DNA from: a virus
DNA: 23,386 nt
Direction: 5' to 3' (one strand)
Virus record (IMG/VR): IMGVR_UViG_3300045921_000239
Span: 1 to 23,386 of that record
The position numbers and the translations under genes were made by a program. The stretch's first letter is position 1, and the number at the start of each line of letters is the position of its first letter. Of the stretch, positions 1-6,752 are shown one piece after another. The notes beneath the pieces were generated by a model that had not been told where the DNA came from, did not search any database, and saw only the letters and a list, made by a program, of their open reading frames with translations.

Positions 1-731
1 CTGCGCAAGAAGCTGTAGAGGTCCGCTGCGTGGAAGGGCGTGCCCACGACGATCAACTGCCCATCGGGTGGCGGCATGTTCGTGATCGCACCCTTGAAGT
101 ATTCGATGTTCTTCTTCCGCGTGGTCTCGCTCCACATATCCTCATCGGAGAGAACATCGTCGCACACGACATACTTCGGGTGACGACCACGAGTGCTCTT
201 GCCCCACGACACGGCGCGGATGCGGGAGCCGTTGTGGAAGCGCACATCGCTCTTGTTCAAGCGCAGTCGCGGTTCCCGCATCACTTGCTCACGCGTCGGC
301 ACGAGGTGCGCGAGCGAAGGAATGTCGATCATCCCACGCAGGTTGCCCTTCCCGTACAGAATAATGTCGATGTATTCCTGCGCGGCCTCTTGCGTCTTAC
401 CAAAGATGTAGACCTCACATCCCGGCTCGAACACGGCGCGCCAGATCGGGTAGGCGTACGTCCAGAACGTGCTCTTGCCATGATCGCGCGCTGCGAGAGT
501 CGCGATGCGATCGTTGGAATGAATCAAGTCCTCCCATTCCAACATGAACGGCGCGATTGTGAGCCCGAGGATGTCTCGACTGAAGAGGCACAACGACTCG
601 CGCAACATGTCAGCGTAGAGCGGCCCCCACACCGAATCGCTACCAGGGCTCGCCACCGTGACGGTCGCCCTCGTACCAGACACCTCACGAGTCGAGCCTG
701 CGCGAGTCGTCTTCGCCGGATACGAATGCAT
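1..731 (-). CDS. terL: Terminase large subunit (TerL), N-terminal ATPase part, cut by the left edge
   Basis: The minus-strand frame is open from ATG at 731 to base 1, about 243 codons. It shows a terminase ATPase: Walker A AARDHGKST around residues 80-88, Walker B YVVCDDVLSDED around 187-198, and a coupling-type motif VVGTPFH around 228-234. TerL pumps DNA into the prohead using ATP and cuts concatemers with a C-terminal nuclease; that nuclease lies outside the window. The start is uncertain. ATG 731 follows an in-frame TGA by two codons and has AGGA nine bases upstream, but GTG 683 or a later ATG is possible because the first ~30 residues look poorly folded. It is the last gene of the leftward series. 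The family call is firm; the exact start is not. Confidence 0.9.
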   Translation of the reverse strand, partial: MHSYPAKTTRAGSTREVSGTRATVTVASPGSDSVWGPLYADMLRESLCLFSRDILGLTIAPFMLEWEDLIHSNDRIATLAARDHGKSTFWTYAYPIWRAVFEPGCEVYIFGKTQEAAQEYIDIILYGKGNLRGMIDIPSLAHLVPTREQVMREPRLRLNKSDVRFHNGSRIRAVSWGKSTRGRHPKYVVCDDVLSDEDMWSETTRKKNIEYFKGAITNMPPPDGQLIVVGTPFHAADLYSFLR

Positions 732-798
732 GCGCGTTCATCCTGCACGCACTCGCCGAAGCGTGCAACGACGAACGCATCGAACGCGAAGCGCCTCC

Positions 799-1251
799 TC
801 AGGCCGGCTCGCGAGGTCGTCGTCGCACATACCGTACAGGCTCCCGAGCATCGCGTGCTTCGTTGGGGTGCACGACTTGCAGCCACCCACGTCGAAGAAT
901 CCACGGCTCACCCACGGCGTCGATCCCAAGCAAGCGATCTCCCATGCGCATCACGATCGTGAACGTGAGCCCGGCGCGCAGATGGGTTGGAATCAACATG
1001 CCTGGAACGCCGGGGATGCGACGCTCGCTCGCCGGCAGACCTTCCGCCCACGTAGCGTAGGTGCCTCCATCGCTCTTCGCAGCAAGCGCGACGCGGTGAC
1101 CAACAAGCGCATCGAGTGCAGCGACCTCAGATGGGTTGTCGCGCTCCCACGCGCGTTCTGCGGCTAACTGCATCGCTTCTCCACGCGAGAGCTTCTCAGG
1201 CGGAAGCGAGCGCAATTCTTCGCCGTACGTCTTGGGTCGTTCACGCGGCAA
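799..1251 (-). CDS. Hypothetical protein, 150 aa
   Basis: I do not recognise the family. The protein is soluble and charged, with a helical N-terminus (EELRSLPPEKLSRGEAMQLAAERAWE) and a middle that looks like a small beta domain (LRAGLTFTIVMRMGDRLLGIDAVGEPWIL). I chose TTG at 1251 because GAGGTG sits 4-5 bases upstream and the start overlaps the TGA of the preceding gene, as coupled genes do here. A GTG at 1281 is an alternative without a clear ribosome site. The last ~25 residues are arginine-rich and less convincing. It lies directly upstream of TerL, so a packaging or head role is conceivable, but nothing in the sequence proves it. Confidence 0.65.
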   Translation of the reverse strand: MPRERPKTYGEELRSLPPEKLSRGEAMQLAAERAWERDNPSEVAALDALVGHRVALAAKSDGGTYATWAEGLPASERRIPGVPGMLIPTHLRAGLTFTIVMRMGDRLLGIDAVGEPWILRRGWLQVVHPNEARDAREPVRYVRRRPREPA

Positions 1252-2059
1252 GCGGCACCTCGGCGAGCACGGTCTGCGCACCGAGAATACGCCGAACCAG
1301 ATCCTGATCGAAAGAGGGCCTCGCAGGCGTGCCCGACGCGACGTTGATCGCGCCCCACGGCGTCACGAGCTTGCCCTCATGATCTATCCACGAGCCCTCA
1401 CGCTTCGAGAGCCACAACGTCGCGCGGTCATCCTGGTCCTTCGCTTCGACGAACTCGATCGAAAGTGCACGCAGCATCGCCTGCACGCGCGCGATGCCTC
1501 GCAAGTCAGCAGGCGCTTCGATCTTCGACACGCGCCACCCTGCTCGCTCACCGATCACTCGCTCGTTCAGAAGTAGATGCTGCGAGAGGATGGGGTTCTC
1601 GTCTTCAAAAGCCCTGATCCACGAGACGAGCACATCGCTTGTGCTGCTACGAGGTAGCGTCTTCACGATCTCGACGTAGCGCTTCGACTCGAAGTACGTG
1701 AGCACTCTCCCCGAAGGCACGAGCAGCCATCCGACACTGCCAGGGTCACCCGTGAACAACACGCGCCTGATGCGTCGCTCGACAAGCGCATCCTCGTACC
1801 CACCGCTCGCAGCGAGCTTCGTGTGGACCGCGAACTCGCCCGTGTGAGCATTCACTGTGTCGCCTCGTGAGAGCACGTCTACGATCCCCCCGAGATCATC
1901 GATCGTGCCGTCGTCGCACGCGACGCCGGGCGACATGATCATCTCGTGCACATTCGCGAGCGTGAGATCGAGCAGTTGCCGCCACCACGGCACGCGGTGA
2001 CGGGGAAGTGCACCGCGCTTGGCTCGCATGCGCGCCGCGAAGTCGTCATCGTTCTCCAC
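1241..2059 (-). CDS. Hypothetical protein, 272 aa
   Basis: A long, well-composed frame with no family I recognise. It contains no transmembrane segment or cysteine cluster. The central part (GGIVDVLSRGDTVNAHTGE, VLFTGDPGSVGWLLVPSGRVLTYFES) looks like alternating strands, followed by a helical section (DVLVSWIRAFEDENPILSQHLLLNE) and a C-terminal part with short strands (RATLWLSKREGSWIDHEGKLV). GTG at 2059 is taken as the start because it lies just past the TGA of the lipoprotein gene; no strong Shine-Dalgarno is present, so coupling is likely. The frame is open upstream to 2158, but that part overlaps the lipoprotein gene and is Cys/Arg/Ser-rich, as in a shadow frame. Confidence 0.7.
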   Translation of the reverse strand: MENDDDFAARMRAKRGALPRHRVPWWRQLLDLTLANVHEMIMSPGVACDDGTIDDLGGIVDVLSRGDTVNAHTGEFAVHTKLAASGGYEDALVERRIRRVLFTGDPGSVGWLLVPSGRVLTYFESKRYVEIVKTLPRSSTSDVLVSWIRAFEDENPILSQHLLLNERVIGERAGWRVSKIEAPADLRGIARVQAMLRALSIEFVEAKDQDDRATLWLSKREGSWIDHEGKLVTPWGAINVASGTPARPSFDQDLVRRILGAQTVLAEVPLAA

Positions 2060-2060
2060 G

Positions 2061-2615
2061 TCAGATGCGGTCGCCTGAACTGTTGCGACAGTGGGGCGAG
2101 ACGACCGTGTAAGGCACGCAGAATGCGCCCGCAGGCAGCACGTAGCACTGCACCGCACTCCACAAAGGGTCGTCGCGGAGGAACTCGCAGTCGAGGTTGT
2201 CCGAGCACGGGATGAGACACGCCGAGTCGTTGTTCACGGGACCATCGCCTGGCAAGAAGACACAACGCGCGTTGTGGTCGAACGCTGCGCAGTCTGCATC
2301 GTTGCGGCACGCACCGCAGTAGTCGTTCGGCAGTCCGACACACCGCTCGCTGATCGCATCACAGATAGGTCGGTCGCGGAGCGAGCGGCAGTCCGAGTGC
2401 GAGATCGCGTCGGGCATCCGGTCGGGGTTGCACGAGCCCGGCGCGGGCCTCCACGTGTCCGCAGAAGGCTCGCTAGCGTCGTCGAGCACCTCGGCGTCGG
2501 CCCCTCCGTCGCTCACAAAGCCGTCTGCGGGCGACACGCCGCCGTCCCCACCAAGAGCGGGCGGCACAGTGCCGCAACCCGCAAGGAGCACGAGAACAAG
2601 TGCGATGCGTTGCAT
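2061..2615 (-). CDS. Cysteine-rich secreted lipoprotein
   Basis: The N-terminus MQRIALVLVLLAGCG is a textbook lipoprotein signal with a LAGC lipobox, so the mature protein starts at Cys14 and would be anchored to a membrane of the host. An Asp/Gly-rich linker follows (GGDGGVSPADGFVSDGG), then a body with 14 further cysteines in C-x(n)-DADC/DNLDC patterns, probably disulfide-bonded outside the cytoplasm. This layout is typical of Myxococcota lipoproteins of unknown function. Start ATG 2615 has GGAGGG about 8 bases upstream and copy 2638-2649 of the promoter-like motif ahead of it. In a phage it could act in superinfection exclusion or lysogenic conversion, or be captured host cargo; this is inference. 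Confidence 0.85.
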   Translation of the reverse strand: MQRIALVLVLLAGCGTVPPALGGDGGVSPADGFVSDGGADAEVLDDASEPSADTWRPAPGSCNPDRMPDAISHSDCRSLRDRPICDAISERCVGLPNDYCGACRNDADCAAFDHNARCVFLPGDGPVNNDSACLIPCSDNLDCEFLRDDPLWSAVQCYVLPAGAFCVPYTVVSPHCRNSSGDRI

Positions 2616-2637
2616 AGGATCTACCCTCCGCCCGATC

Positions 2638-2649
2638 TTTACACGATGC
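2638..2649 (-). promoter_or_regulatory. Phage promoter-like motif, copy 1
   Basis: Minus-strand GCATCGTGTAAA, one of six copies of GCATCGKGTAYN in the window. It lies 22 bases upstream of the lipoprotein ATG, with a Shine-Dalgarno sequence between. No conventional -35 box is evident. Confidence 0.5.
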
Positions 2650-2675
2650 AAGTCGCACAGTAGCGCGAAGCCGTG

Positions 2676-2888
2676 TCAGCGCTCGCCTCGCTGACGAGCG
2701 CGACTGGGGATGAGCCGGACGGGCTTCCGTCCGACCGGCCTCCACCCGTCTTTGATCTTCCCAACGATGGTCGGCCCGATGCCGACCGCCTTTGCGATGG
2801 ACGCGCCGCTCTCGCCTTTGGCAAGGCGCTCCAACACTTCGGTCACTTGATCCATCGTGGTCGGCGGACGATTCTCCTTGCGACGCAT
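2676..2888 (-). CDS. Small helix-turn-helix DNA-binding protein, 70 aa
   Basis: Residues about 16-48 (VLERLAKGESGASIAKAVGIGPTIVGKIKDG) match the resolvase/Hin-type helix-turn-helix, in which LAKGES.ASIAKAVGI leads into the recognition helix (PTIVGKIKDG). The C-terminal third is basic (RPVGRKPVRLIPSRARQRGER) and could contact DNA backbone. The protein is too short for a recombinase catalytic domain, so a transcriptional regulator or terminase-accessory DNA binder is likelier. ATG 2888 has AGGAGG 5 bases upstream. It overlaps the end of the preceding gene by 46 bases. Confidence 0.75.
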   Translation of the reverse strand: MRRKENRPPTTMDQVTEVLERLAKGESGASIAKAVGIGPTIVGKIKDGWRPVGRKPVRLIPSRARQRGER

Positions 2889-3121
2889 ACTGCCTCCTCA
2901 TCTGTCCCAAGATACTTGAGCACGGCTGACGTTGCCCACTCGATGGCGCCTTCAGGATGATCGGGCGCATCGTCATAGAATGCGCCGGGGCTCATCCTCC
3001 AGCGCACGCCGCCGAGATGATCACTCGGCTCTTCGACACGCCAGCGGACGCCACTCACACCGCATCCACTGACGATCTGCCAACGGATGCCACTCGTCAC
3101 CCCCTCGCGATGGATCTTCAT
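2843..3121 (-). CDS. Small protein with three RW repeats, 92 aa
   Basis: No known family recognised. The N-terminal half holds three copies of a G-[IV]-R-W-[QR]-[IVM] strand spaced 13-14 residues apart (GIRWQIV, GVRWRVE, GVRWRMS), suggesting a small repetitive beta sheet. The C-terminal half is helical (EGAIEWATSAVLKYLGTDEEAVCVARRIV). ATG 3121 has GAGGGG 5-6 bases upstream, which fixes the start. The end overlaps the downstream HTH gene by 46 bases, and both have good ribosome sites, so I accept both. Confidence 0.65.
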   Translation of the reverse strand: MKIHREGVTSGIRWQIVSGCGVSGVRWRVEEPSDHLGGVRWRMSPGAFYDDAPDHPEGAIEWATSAVLKYLGTDEEAVCVARRIVRRPRWIK

Positions 3122-3129
3122 CTCTACCC

Positions 3130-3225
3130 CTCACTGTCGTGCCCGTTGCAGTGTTTTCTCTGCTTTCGCGCACGTATGACTCGCTCGGATGGAGGAATCA
3201 CCAGTCCGTACCGGCGCGCGATCCA
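3130..3225 (-). CDS. Possible 31-residue small ORF
   Basis: In the gap between the two neighbouring genes, an ATG overlaps the TGA of the 3226-3438 gene as TGATG and opens a 31-codon frame (MDRAPVRTGDSSIRASHTCAKAE and on) ending in TGA about 10 bases before the next ATG. Such overlaps mark coupled genes elsewhere in this window. It has no recognisable domain and could be chance. Coordinates are approximate to a few bases. Confidence 0.2.
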
Positions 3226-3438
3226 TCACAACCGCCCCACGGCGCGCACCCACGCGCGCCACGTCTCGACTGTCACACGCATCACGCGCTCCCGCTCACC
3301 CGCTGCGCGCACGACAGGACGGACGGTGATCTCGTAGCCCAGCGAGCCGTCATCGCACTCGACGCCGCCGCGCACTTCAATCTCGACGTCCGCATCACAG
3401 TCCCGCAGGACGGCGCGTTGCTCATGATATGCGGTCAT
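3226..3438 (-). CDS. Hypothetical protein, 70 aa
   Basis: A small, mostly beta protein (DADVEIEVRGGVECDD, LGYEITVRPVVRAAG, RVMRVTVETWRAWV) of unknown family. ATG 3438 overlaps the TGA of the coiled-coil gene in an ATGA junction, so it is probably translated by coupling. After its TGA the same frame stays open for about 34 codons to a TAG near 3123, with plausible composition (IPPSERVIRARKQRKHCNGHDSEG). Readthrough or an old in-frame stop are possible, but chance is as good an explanation. Confidence 0.6.
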   Translation of the reverse strand: MTAYHEQRAVLRDCDADVEIEVRGGVECDDGSLGYEITVRPVVRAAGERERVMRVTVETWRAWVRAVGRL

Positions 3439-4103
3439 CGCTCGAACCTTTCGAGCACTCGCGTCTTCCGACGGATGCCGTCAGCCAGAGAGACGCCACC
3501 CACAAGCCACGCTGGCCCGAGCGCTGCGCGGGCCCGCTCAAGCTCAGCAGCCAGCTCGTCGCGTTCCCTACGGGCGCATTTGATGCACGCTTCACACGGC
3601 CCGTCGCCGTCCTCATCGCACCCCACTCCGCGCAGCATCTCGATCTCTGAGCGCGCCCAATCGCGCTCGGACTCGGCGCGCTCTGCGCGCGCGCGAAGCC
3701 GCCGAATCTCATCTCCCGCGTGCGCGATCACCTCGCGCTCCGACGCCTCGTCGTCCGGTCCGTCATCGTCGAATACGTGTGGCGGCAGATGCTCAAGAAT
3801 GTCTACGACCAAAGCGTTGTGCTTCGCCGCCATCTCGTCTCGCTCCGCTTCGGAGCGCAGCGCCGCGACCTCGCGATCGTGTGCCTCGGCTCGGGCTTCA
3901 TCGCGCTCGCGTGACACTTCAATCAACAACGCTTCGAGCGACGCGATGTGCGCGGCTTCTCCGGCCAGCTTGCGCCGCAGTTCGTCGATCGTCTCGGTGA
4001 GCCGAGCGACCTCGACTCGGGCTTCATCGCGCTCAGCTACAACTTTCTCCGCGAAAACCGCCCAAGTGCCATCGCCAACTCCCCTCGTGTCGTAGTTACC
4101 CAT
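3435..4103 (-). CDS. Coiled-coil protein with a central cysteine cluster, 222 aa
   Basis: Most of the protein is predicted coiled coil from heptad-like, Glu/Arg/Ala-rich sequence: residues about 15-85 (AEKVVAERDEARVEVARLTETIDELRRKLAG and on), and about 125-150 and 175-195 (EIRRLRARAERAESERDWARSEIEML; RRERDELAAELERARAAL). Between the last two is a cysteine cluster, GCDEDGDGPCEACIKCARRERD, with four Cys that could bind one zinc. Start ATG 4103 has GAGGTGG 5 bases upstream; an ATG at 4115 precedes that site and is unlikely. No family recognised; a structural or scaffolding role is a guess. The next gene starts inside its stop codon (ATGA). Confidence 0.7.
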   Translation of the reverse strand: MGNYDTRGVGDGTWAVFAEKVVAERDEARVEVARLTETIDELRRKLAGEAAHIASLEALLIEVSRERDEARAEAHDREVAALRSEAERDEMAAKHNALVVDILEHLPPHVFDDDGPDDEASEREVIAHAGDEIRRLRARAERAESERDWARSEIEMLRGVGCDEDGDGPCEACIKCARRERDELAAELERARAALGPAWLVGGVSLADGIRRKTRVLERFER

Positions 4104-4136
4104 GATCCACCTCATCGATCGCGCAGCAACGATGAC

Positions 4137-4388
4137 TCACGGCAGCGCCTTCTTCATCCAGTCGATCGCTTCGTCCACGTCATACATGCTGTGCACGTAG
4201 CACGAGAGCCATCCTCCGGCGTGCGCGATGAAGAGCCGGCACGCTGGAGAGCGAGGCATCACGTAGAACGGCGGCCACGCGGCATGATGCTCGAATCGGA
4301 TCGCGATGCGTTCGTAAACGTCAAGCGGATCGAGCGGCGCGTGCGCCCAGCGTGCTCGCATGCAAGCGATGGCTTCCTCGGGGGTCAT
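4137..4388 (-). CDS. Hypothetical protein, 83 aa, possibly leaderless
   Basis: A compact small protein (MTPEEAIACMRARWAHAPLDP to DEAIDWMKKALP), of the size and layout of many small phage proteins: a helix, then strands (RIAIRFEHH, WPPFYVMPR, CRLFIAHAGGWLSCYV), then a C-terminal helix. I recognise no family. ATG 4388 has no Shine-Dalgarno sequence and lies 7 bases downstream of promoter-like motif copy 2, so its mRNA may start at or next to the ATG. An upstream in-frame extension to 4496 is Arg/Cys/Pro-rich and rejected. Confidence 0.65.
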   Translation of the reverse strand: MTPEEAIACMRARWAHAPLDPLDVYERIAIRFEHHAAWPPFYVMPRSPACRLFIAHAGGWLSCYVHSMYDVDEAIDWMKKALP

Positions 4389-4395
4389 GAGGATC

Positions 4396-4407
4396 TGTAC
4401 CCGATGC
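4396..4407 (-). promoter_or_regulatory. Phage promoter-like motif, copy 2
   Basis: Minus-strand GCATCGGGTACA, ending 7 bases before the start codon of the 4137-4388 gene. No ribosome site fits between motif and ATG. It lies in the divergent region between that gene and the plus-strand amidase (4389-4517), where I see no clear plus-strand promoter. Confidence 0.5.
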
Positions 4408-4517
4408 GAGAAAGCCGGCGCGGTAGGCTTCTCGTTTCGCCCTGGCGACCTCAAGCACGCTACTCTCGCACGAGGAGCGCAGCGCCGCGCCCTCACCGAG
4501 GTCGGAGGATTGACATC

Positions 4518-5204
4518 ATGACCATCCAGCTCAACAACCCCACGACCGCACTCCCCAAAGGCGTGCGCCTACTGCGCTGGGAGACGCGCGCGCCGCTTGA
4601 ACGGTACGCTCGGAGCGCGACGCGCCCCGCGCGAGCACTCATCCGAGCGGGCCTCGTGGTCATGCGCGATCCCAAAACCGTTACCGGCATCTGCTGGCAC
4701 CAAACAGGGTGCCTCTTCGGCGTCTCCCAGCAAGCCGTGCGCGCAGCGGGAGGAGATGCGCAGCTCGCCCGCGATCTCCGCGCGCTCGGCATCCCCGCGC
4801 ACGCAACCGTCTTCCGCGACGGGACGATCGTCATCGCTGCCCCATGGCGAGCGTACCTCTACCACGGCAACGCGCTCAACGCGTCAACCGTGGGCGTCGA
4901 GATCGAGCGCCATGGCGAACGCGAGCGCATGCCCGACGTGCAGGTCGCCGCGTGCCTCTACCTGGCCCGCTGGCTCGTCTCGACGGCGGCAGAAGAGGGC
5001 TGCACGCTGCGTGAGGCGTGGGGCCACAGACAGAGCCACGGAGGCAAGCCTGGTGATCCCGGCCCAGAAATCTGGAAGCGAGTCGTCATCCCGTCGAGCG
5101 AAGAGCTGGGGCTCACGCGCACGATCAGAGCGGTCCCGCGCTCGACGCCGGCGGGGCGCGATGGGCTACCGATTCCACGCGCGTGGGACCCGCTCGGTGT
5201 CTAG
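4518..5204 (+). CDS. N-acetylmuramoyl-L-alanine amidase (endolysin, Amidase_2 family)
   Basis: This enzyme would cut the amide bond between N-acetylmuramic acid and L-alanine in peptidoglycan. The Amidase_2 (T7-lysozyme/PGRP-like) fold is shown by ICWHQTG (zinc ligand His61), AHATVFRDGTIV (about 94-105), the NAS-x-VGVEIE strand (about 121-130), and GHRQSHGGKPGDPGPEIW (about 169-186) with zinc ligands His170 and Asp180 and the conserved Lys177. There is no signal peptide or separate cell-wall-binding domain, so release would need a holin or another route. GGAGG 9 bases before ATG 4518 sets the start. It is the only plus-strand gene in the window, so it is transcribed separately, and it converges on the GroES-like gene with 11 bases between stops. 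Confidence 0.9.
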   Translation: MTIQLNNPTTALPKGVRLLRWETRAPLERYARSATRPARALIRAGLVVMRDPKTVTGICWHQTGCLFGVSQQAVRAAGGDAQLARDLRALGIPAHATVFRDGTIVIAAPWRAYLYHGNALNASTVGVEIERHGERERMPDVQVAACLYLARWLVSTAAEEGCTLREAWGHRQSHGGKPGDPGPEIWKRVVIPSSEELGLTRTIRAVPRSTPAGRDGLPIPRAWDPLGV

Positions 5205-5215
5205 AGCATCATCTC

Positions 5216-5524
5216 TCAGTGCTCGATCACGTAGCGGATCGCACTCACCGGCACGATGGCGAGCGCGCCCGCTTTCGCGTACATGCTGCTCGTGACGTCG
5301 AGCCCATCTTCGTCGGAAACGAGGCGCACGGCGTAGGGGTCGAAGCATACGACTTCACCCACCTTCGGTCCGAAGGTCGCCCCCGAACCGACGCCGAGCA
5401 CTTCGCCCGTGTCCTCACGCCCGCGCGTCTCTTCCGAGGGCAGGAAGAGCCCGCTCGCGGTGCGGTCAGGTCGTGGCAGCACACGCAGCACTACGTTATC
5501 TCCGATCGGTCGAATCGTTCGCAT
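5216..5524 (-). CDS. GroES-like co-chaperonin (Cpn10 / gp31-like), 102 aa
   Basis: The sequence has the Cpn10 layout: N-terminal strand IRPIGDNVVLRVLP, a mobile loop around residues 19-35 with GLFLP in place of the GroEL-binding hydrophobic triplet (GIVL in GroES), then EDTGEVLGVGSGA, KVGEVVCFDPYAVRLV and the closing strand ALAIVPVSAIRYVI. It would cap the host GroEL ring to fold phage proteins, as T4 gp31 does for the major head protein. No GroEL gene is in the window. ATG 5524 has GGAG about 9 bases upstream; the frame extends upstream to a GTG at 5584, but that part is outside the domain. Confidence 0.88.
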   Translation of the reverse strand: MRTIRPIGDNVVLRVLPRPDRTASGLFLPSEETRGREDTGEVLGVGSGATFGPKVGEVVCFDPYAVRLVSDEDGLDVTSSMYAKAGALAIVPVSAIRYVIEH

Positions 5525-5580
5525 CGGCGATGTCTCCTTTTCTGCGCACTTCACGCAGCATGACTTGGAAGTCGGCGCCT

Positions 5581-5877
5581 TCACTGATTGACGCCAGAAT
5601 CGTCGTCATGTCCGAGCGCATCCCGACGTGGGATGCTCGCGAGCGCATCACGCAGTCGCTTCTCACTTGCGATCGCGCTCTTCTGCCGCTCGATCGTCTC
5701 TTTCATGGCGGAGACCTTACGCATCACGTTCTTCGCGGCGGGGTGCCTCATGTACATGCGCGGATCGCCTCCACGTAGCAACGTCACGAAGATGCCGTCG
5801 AGCACCTTCATCTCATCCTCGTTGAACGACTGCGACGCGGTGAGACGAGACTCATGCCCTTGTGGTCTTCTTTCCAT
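5581..5877 (-). CDS. Hypothetical helical protein, 98 aa
   Basis: A small, mostly helical, charged protein with no family I recognise. The middle (DEMKVLDGIFVTLLRGGDPRMYMRHPAAKNVMRKVSAMKETIERQKSAIASEKRLRDALASI) reads as a helix pair with a coiled-coil tendency. ATG 5877 has GAGGGG 7-8 bases upstream. About 56 bases separate its stop from the GroES start, which has its own ribosome site, so the two are likely cotranscribed. Confidence 0.65.
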   Translation of the reverse strand: MERRPQGHESRLTASQSFNEDEMKVLDGIFVTLLRGGDPRMYMRHPAAKNVMRKVSAMKETIERQKSAIASEKRLRDALASIPRRDALGHDDDSGVNQ

Positions 5878-5897
5878 CTACATCCCCTCTTTCTTCG

Positions 5898-6155
5898 TCA
5901 CGGCATCGGTCGCGGCTTGCGCACGTGCTTCGGCGCATTGATCGCCGCCATCATCGGCACGGCGTTGCCCGCAGCGTTGCACTGCCGGCACGTCTTCGTG
6001 GATCGCTCACGCACGAAGTACGCGTGCCCGCTCGTGACACAGCGGACGTTCTCGGCGTACCAACGACGCCATCGTTCGTGGTCGCTCACGTAGTCGGGGT
6101 GCGGTGGGATGAGCCCGAGCTTGATGCGTTCGTTAATCTCGTCGTCGGAATGCAT
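5898..6155 (-). CDS. Small zinc-finger protein with RKPRPMP tail, 85 aa
   Basis: A single zinc site is suggested by RCVTSGHAYFVRERSTKTCRQCNAAG, with Cys39, His44, Cys56 and Cys59. The spacing resembles the GH..Y....C..C zinc knuckle found in phage HNH-type proteins, but no HNH catalytic motif follows, so I call it DNA- or RNA-binding at most. The C-terminus HVRKPRPMP is shared with the otherwise unrelated protein at 11904-12281. ATG 6155 has no Shine-Dalgarno and lies 8 bases past promoter-like motif copy 3; upstream in-frame codons to 6197 are not needed. Confidence 0.65.
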   Translation of the reverse strand: MHSDDEINERIKLGLIPPHPDYVSDHERWRRWYAENVRCVTSGHAYFVRERSTKTCRQCNAAGNAVPMMAAINAPKHVRKPRPMP

Positions 6156-6163
6156 AATCGCTC

Positions 6164-6175
6164 TATACACGATGC
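6164..6175 (-). promoter_or_regulatory. Phage promoter-like motif, copy 3
   Basis: Minus-strand GCATCGTGTATA, ending 8 bases before the ATG of the zinc-finger gene 5898-6155, which has no ribosome site. The TATA end resembles a -10 box. Confidence 0.5.
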
Positions 6176-6221
6176 ACGCCGATCTCATCCCACTCACGCG
6201 TCGGTGCGTGTACGTGCAGCA

Positions 6222-6716
6222 TCACGCATCCACTTCGACGTGAGGTATGAGCACGCGTACGTTGTCTTGTAGATGCGCGCACCAATCGTCGAGCAGGTCA
6301 CTCACACGCTCGACGAGCCAGTCGGCGTAGTCCTCGCTCGCGCGGTCGTTGAGCACATCGAGGCAGTCCGCAAAGGACTCTTCGAGCACGTGCATGTCGG
6401 GAACCCATCCTGCGATCCAGTTCTCGCGATCGTAGGTGAGCGCGAGCGCGTATGCCGCGACGGCGATCACGCTCACGTAACCGAGTTCGGTCTTCAGCCC
6501 GACGTTGACGTGCACGTGCTTGTTTGCGCAAAGCACGAGCGAAGAGACCTCTCCGTTCTTCGCGTCCACCACAAGCGTGGTGCCGTTGCGAAACTGCGTC
6601 ACCTCATCGTACGCAAGTGCATCCAGCGTACCGCTGAAGATGTCGTTCGCGACGCACACCGTATTCGGAAGCGGGTCGGGCACCTGGCTCGATCCGCTGG
6701 TCGCCTTCTCACGCAT
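6222..6716 (-). CDS. Hypothetical protein, 164 aa
   Basis: Family not recognised. Residues about 25-75 form strands (DEVTQFRNGTTLVVDAKNGEVSSLVLCANKHVHVNVG), followed by a moderately hydrophobic stretch (YVSVIAVAAYALALTYD) that could be a buried helix; it is too polar at both ends to call a membrane segment confidently. The C-terminal half is acidic and helical (ESFADCLDVLNDRASEDYADWLVERVSDLLDDWCAHL). ATG 6716 has a short CCAGGT upstream. It precedes the zinc-finger gene, which appears to have its own promoter motif. Confidence 0.65.
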   Translation of the reverse strand: MREKATSGSSQVPDPLPNTVCVANDIFSGTLDALAYDEVTQFRNGTTLVVDAKNGEVSSLVLCANKHVHVNVGLKTELGYVSVIAVAAYALALTYDRENWIAGWVPDMHVLEESFADCLDVLNDRASEDYADWLVERVSDLLDDWCAHLQDNVRVLIPHVEVDA

Positions 6717-6752
6717 ACCTGGCTCTACCCTTTCTGCGCCACTGGGCGCCCA

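Noticed and set aside
738-860. Short open frames just before TerL (about 30-37 codons)
   Set aside because: Two competing frames fit, neither has a well-spaced ribosome site, and the composition does not favour one.
30-962. Plus-strand open frame at the left edge
   Set aside because: Antisense to TerL, whose Walker A and B motifs are clear on the minus strand.
3948-4517. Upstream in-frame extension of the amidase
   Set aside because: It is Arg/Ser-rich, runs antisense to two minus-strand genes, and a strong GGAGG site lies just before ATG 4518.
5200-5225. Bidirectional terminator between the converging amidase and GroES genes
   Set aside because: Only a 5-bp GAGCA/TGCTC stem with an 11-base loop and no T-run on either side; too weak to claim.
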